In this document: positions 5,054 through 6,315 of the stretch, piece by piece | Numbering within the stretch: the stretch's first letter is position 1 | How the letters are laid out: every line of letters begins with the position of its first letter | Program-made: the position numbers and the translations under genes | Assembly: GCA_030631975.1 (NCBI GenBank) | Contig: DAOVKD010000042.1 | Span: 1 to 6,315 of the forward strand | Origin: Candidatus Woesearchaeota archaeon | GTDB lineage: Archaea; Nanobdellota; Nanobdellia; Woesearchaeales; GW2011-AR4 | Length of the DNA: 6,315 nt | Direction of reading: 5' to 3' | The notes under the pieces: generated by a model | Told to the model about the DNA's origin: nothing | The model's database searches: none | The model's input: the letters and a program-made list of their open reading frames with translations, nothing else

Positions 5054-6091
5054 GTGGTATTTATAGAATATAGATCAACATGTTATTCCTCAGACGGATC
5101 AATAAAATATGTATTTGATGTTCCAGCTAAAGGATTTCATCAATCCCTTCATAAAAAATTTAAGAAAGGAGAACGAAAATCAGGCATTGAAAGTGCTTTT
5201 TTTAATATACCAAACAGAGAAGACAACAAACCAGAATATGTTTTATGCCTTTCTTCCCAGGCTGGTTGTGTATACAATTGTTTTATATGTGCAAATATGT
5301 TTGATTCATTTTATGGATGTCTAAGCCTTGATGAAATTAATGAACAGATGGGGATGACCCTTTCTCGAGATGGAAATTTGGAAAAGATACTGTCAGAAGA
5401 TGCTGTTGAGTATGCGTTTATGGCTATGGGAGAACCACTTTATGGAAATAATGTAATCAAAGCAATACAAAAACATGAACCCTATGTTGCTGATACAAGA
5501 TTTTCTCTGTCAACAATTGGAGCTCCTGGAACAATAGACAGACTAACTAATTCAGATTTACCTTACCCAATCAGACTTGAGTTATCACTTCATTTCCCGA
5601 ATGATAAATTAAGAAGGCAATGGTTAATCCATGATGAGTTATTTTTTAAAAAAGATCCAGAACTAACTATTTCTACAATGTTAGACGAAGCTGAAAAATA
5701 TGCTCAGAAACATCCTGGAAAAATAACTTTAAATTATGTACTTATTGATGGGATAAATAATATGGAACATAATATTGATGAAATCTTAAAGATTCTTGAA
5801 GGAAGAAGTGACATTTTTTATGTTAAGGTCATGTGGCCGAATATAACCTCATCATCTGTTTTCTCTTGGGGAGAAACCGGATCTTTAAAACAATCTAAGC
5901 GCTATTCTCCAAATAAATTCAAAGAAAGATTACAGGAAAAAGGCATTCCAGCTACACTTTTTAAAAGTAAAGGAACAGATATTGCAGCAGGCTGTGGTAT
6001 GATGACAACACGATTCAGGGGAAAAAGAGGCATTGTTCATGCTGAAGAGCTTCGGATACCCCAGGCAGACCCATCAAAATTAGGCTTTTAA
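5054..6091 (+). CDS. RlmN/Cfr-family radical SAM methyltransferase-like protein, short N-terminus
   Basis: RlmN and Cfr use a 4Fe-4S cluster and S-adenosylmethionine to methylate adenosine in 23S rRNA (and, for RlmN, some tRNAs). The 345 residues carry the family's key features: cluster motif C72-x3-C76-x2-C79, the SAM motif MGEP at 125-128, FSLSTIG at 150-156, LSLHFPND at 177-184, YVLIDGINN at 228-236, and two cysteines matching the catalytic pair, Cys65 in LCLSSQAGC and Cys314 in GTDIAAGCGMM. Bacterial RlmN has roughly 350-400 residues with an N-terminal helical domain; here only about 64 residues precede the catalytic core, beginning at the equivalent of the DG-x-KY-x-F strand, so that domain seems absent. 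GTG 5054 is the first start codon after an in-frame stop at 5027 and fits the TATA spacing. Whether the target is rRNA, tRNA or something else cannot be told. Confidence 0.85.
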   Translation: MVFIEYRSTCYSSDGSIKYVFDVPAKGFHQSLHKKFKKGERKSGIESAFFNIPNREDNKPEYVLCLSSQAGCVYNCFICANMFDSFYGCLSLDEINEQMGMTLSRDGNLEKILSEDAVEYAFMAMGEPLYGNNVIKAIQKHEPYVADTRFSLSTIGAPGTIDRLTNSDLPYPIRLELSLHFPNDKLRRQWLIHDELFFKKDPELTISTMLDEAEKYAQKHPGKITLNYVLIDGINNMEHNIDEILKILEGRSDIFYVKVMWPNITSSSVFSWGETGSLKQSKRYSPNKFKERLQEKGIPATLFKSKGTDIAAGCGMMTTRFRGKRGIVHAEELRIPQADPSKLGF

Positions 6092-6138
6092 TTAAGGCCA
6101 GTTCTATCTAAATTAAGCATACTCAACAAGCAATCAAG

Positions 6139-6219
6139 ATTAAAGCATACAGTTTATGCATCTGAAAACCATTAACAAGAATACTGACCAATGAATAAGC
6201 AAACAATCCCAAGGCAACT
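6139..6219 (-). pseudogene. Decayed second copy of the small two-helix membrane gene (repeat B, copy 2)
   Basis: This segment matches 3588-3668 at 75 of 81 bases. In the minus-strand frame it reads VALGLFAYSL, then VSILVNGFQMHKLYALI, and soon reaches a stop (TGA) after LIAC, whereas copy 1 continues through a second helix to two Lys. Upstream the open frame begins after a stop with LGTIILLL, similar in hydrophobicity to copy 1 but without an ATG, GTG or TTG start. The copy therefore appears broken. It lies between the convergent end of the radical SAM gene and the promoter of the gene starting at 6295; apart from it, I see only AT-rich sequence in 6092-6264. Confidence 0.7.
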
Positions 6220-6264
6220 AATAAGAGTATTATAGTACCTAATTAGTAGTAAAAAATAGAAAGA

Positions 6265-6272
6265 TTTATAAA
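6265..6272 (+). promoter_or_regulatory. TATA box for the gene at the right edge
   Basis: TTTATAAA, preceded by a purine-rich AAAAAATAGAAAGA stretch, is centred 26.5 bases before ATG 6295, the same spacing as at the 174-residue gene. Confidence 0.65.
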
Positions 6273-6294
6273 GGTGTAAGGATTAATAGATAAT

Positions 6295-6315
6295 ATGGAA
6301 AATCTTAAATCCAAA
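6295..6315 (+). CDS. Start of an unknown gene cut by the window edge
   Basis: Seven codons (MENLKSK) are visible before the window ends. The call rests on the well-placed TATA box and in-frame ATG; nothing can be said about the product. Confidence 0.5.

Noticed and set aside
5109..5324. Plus-strand frame inside the radical SAM gene
   Set aside because: It is out of frame with an intact enzyme carrying all catalytic motifs and has no features of its own.

Overview
The window looks like part of an archaeal genome, most likely a small AT-rich DPANN-type lineage (inference). Six genes, plus a seventh entering at the right edge, have an archaeal-type TATA box (TTTATAAA or close variants) centred about 25-30 bases before the start codon, which is what leaderless archaeal transcription looks like. 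Shine-Dalgarno motifs are scarce; the clear exception is the operon-internal lipoprotein gene. There is no bacterial-style -35/-10 pattern, and no tRNA, rRNA, CRISPR array or transposase gene is visible.

Left block (1-1369, plus strand, about 40% G+C in the rows I counted by hand): the end of an unrecognised two-helix membrane protein, a cysteine-rich lipoprotein overlapping it by ATGA, a Nudix hydrolase with its own promoter, and, overlapping the Nudix stop by ATGA, the first 14 codons of an exonuclease III/AP-endonuclease gene (MKIISWNVNGMRAH). That reading frame stops abruptly where a different block begins, so either a rearrangement or an assembly join lies at about 1366-1374.

Middle block (1375-3519): a full-length threonine synthase on the minus strand and a divergent 174-residue protein with a faint acetyltransferase-like C-terminus. 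They share a 165-base intergenic region with one TATA box for each direction.

Right block (3521-6294, AT-rich): two unrecognised minus-strand genes (178 and 152 residues), a tiny two-helix membrane protein gene coupled to the first by a TTGA overlap, a compact G+C-rich structured segment that may be a non-coding RNA, and an RlmN/Cfr-type radical SAM enzyme lacking the usual N-terminal domain. The block is laced with direct repeats. The tiny membrane gene has a second, decayed copy 2551 bases downstream (75 of 81 bases identical over the core), and its 3' end (last two Lys codons, stop and trailing sequence) recurs behind the 152-residue gene. This suggests genes repeatedly inserted into, or duplicated with, a small membrane-protein gene. 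A new plus-strand gene begins at 6295.

No complete known defence or mobile system can be named. The best leads are the broken exonuclease III gene, the repeated membrane-protein module around two orphan genes, and the structured intergenic segment.
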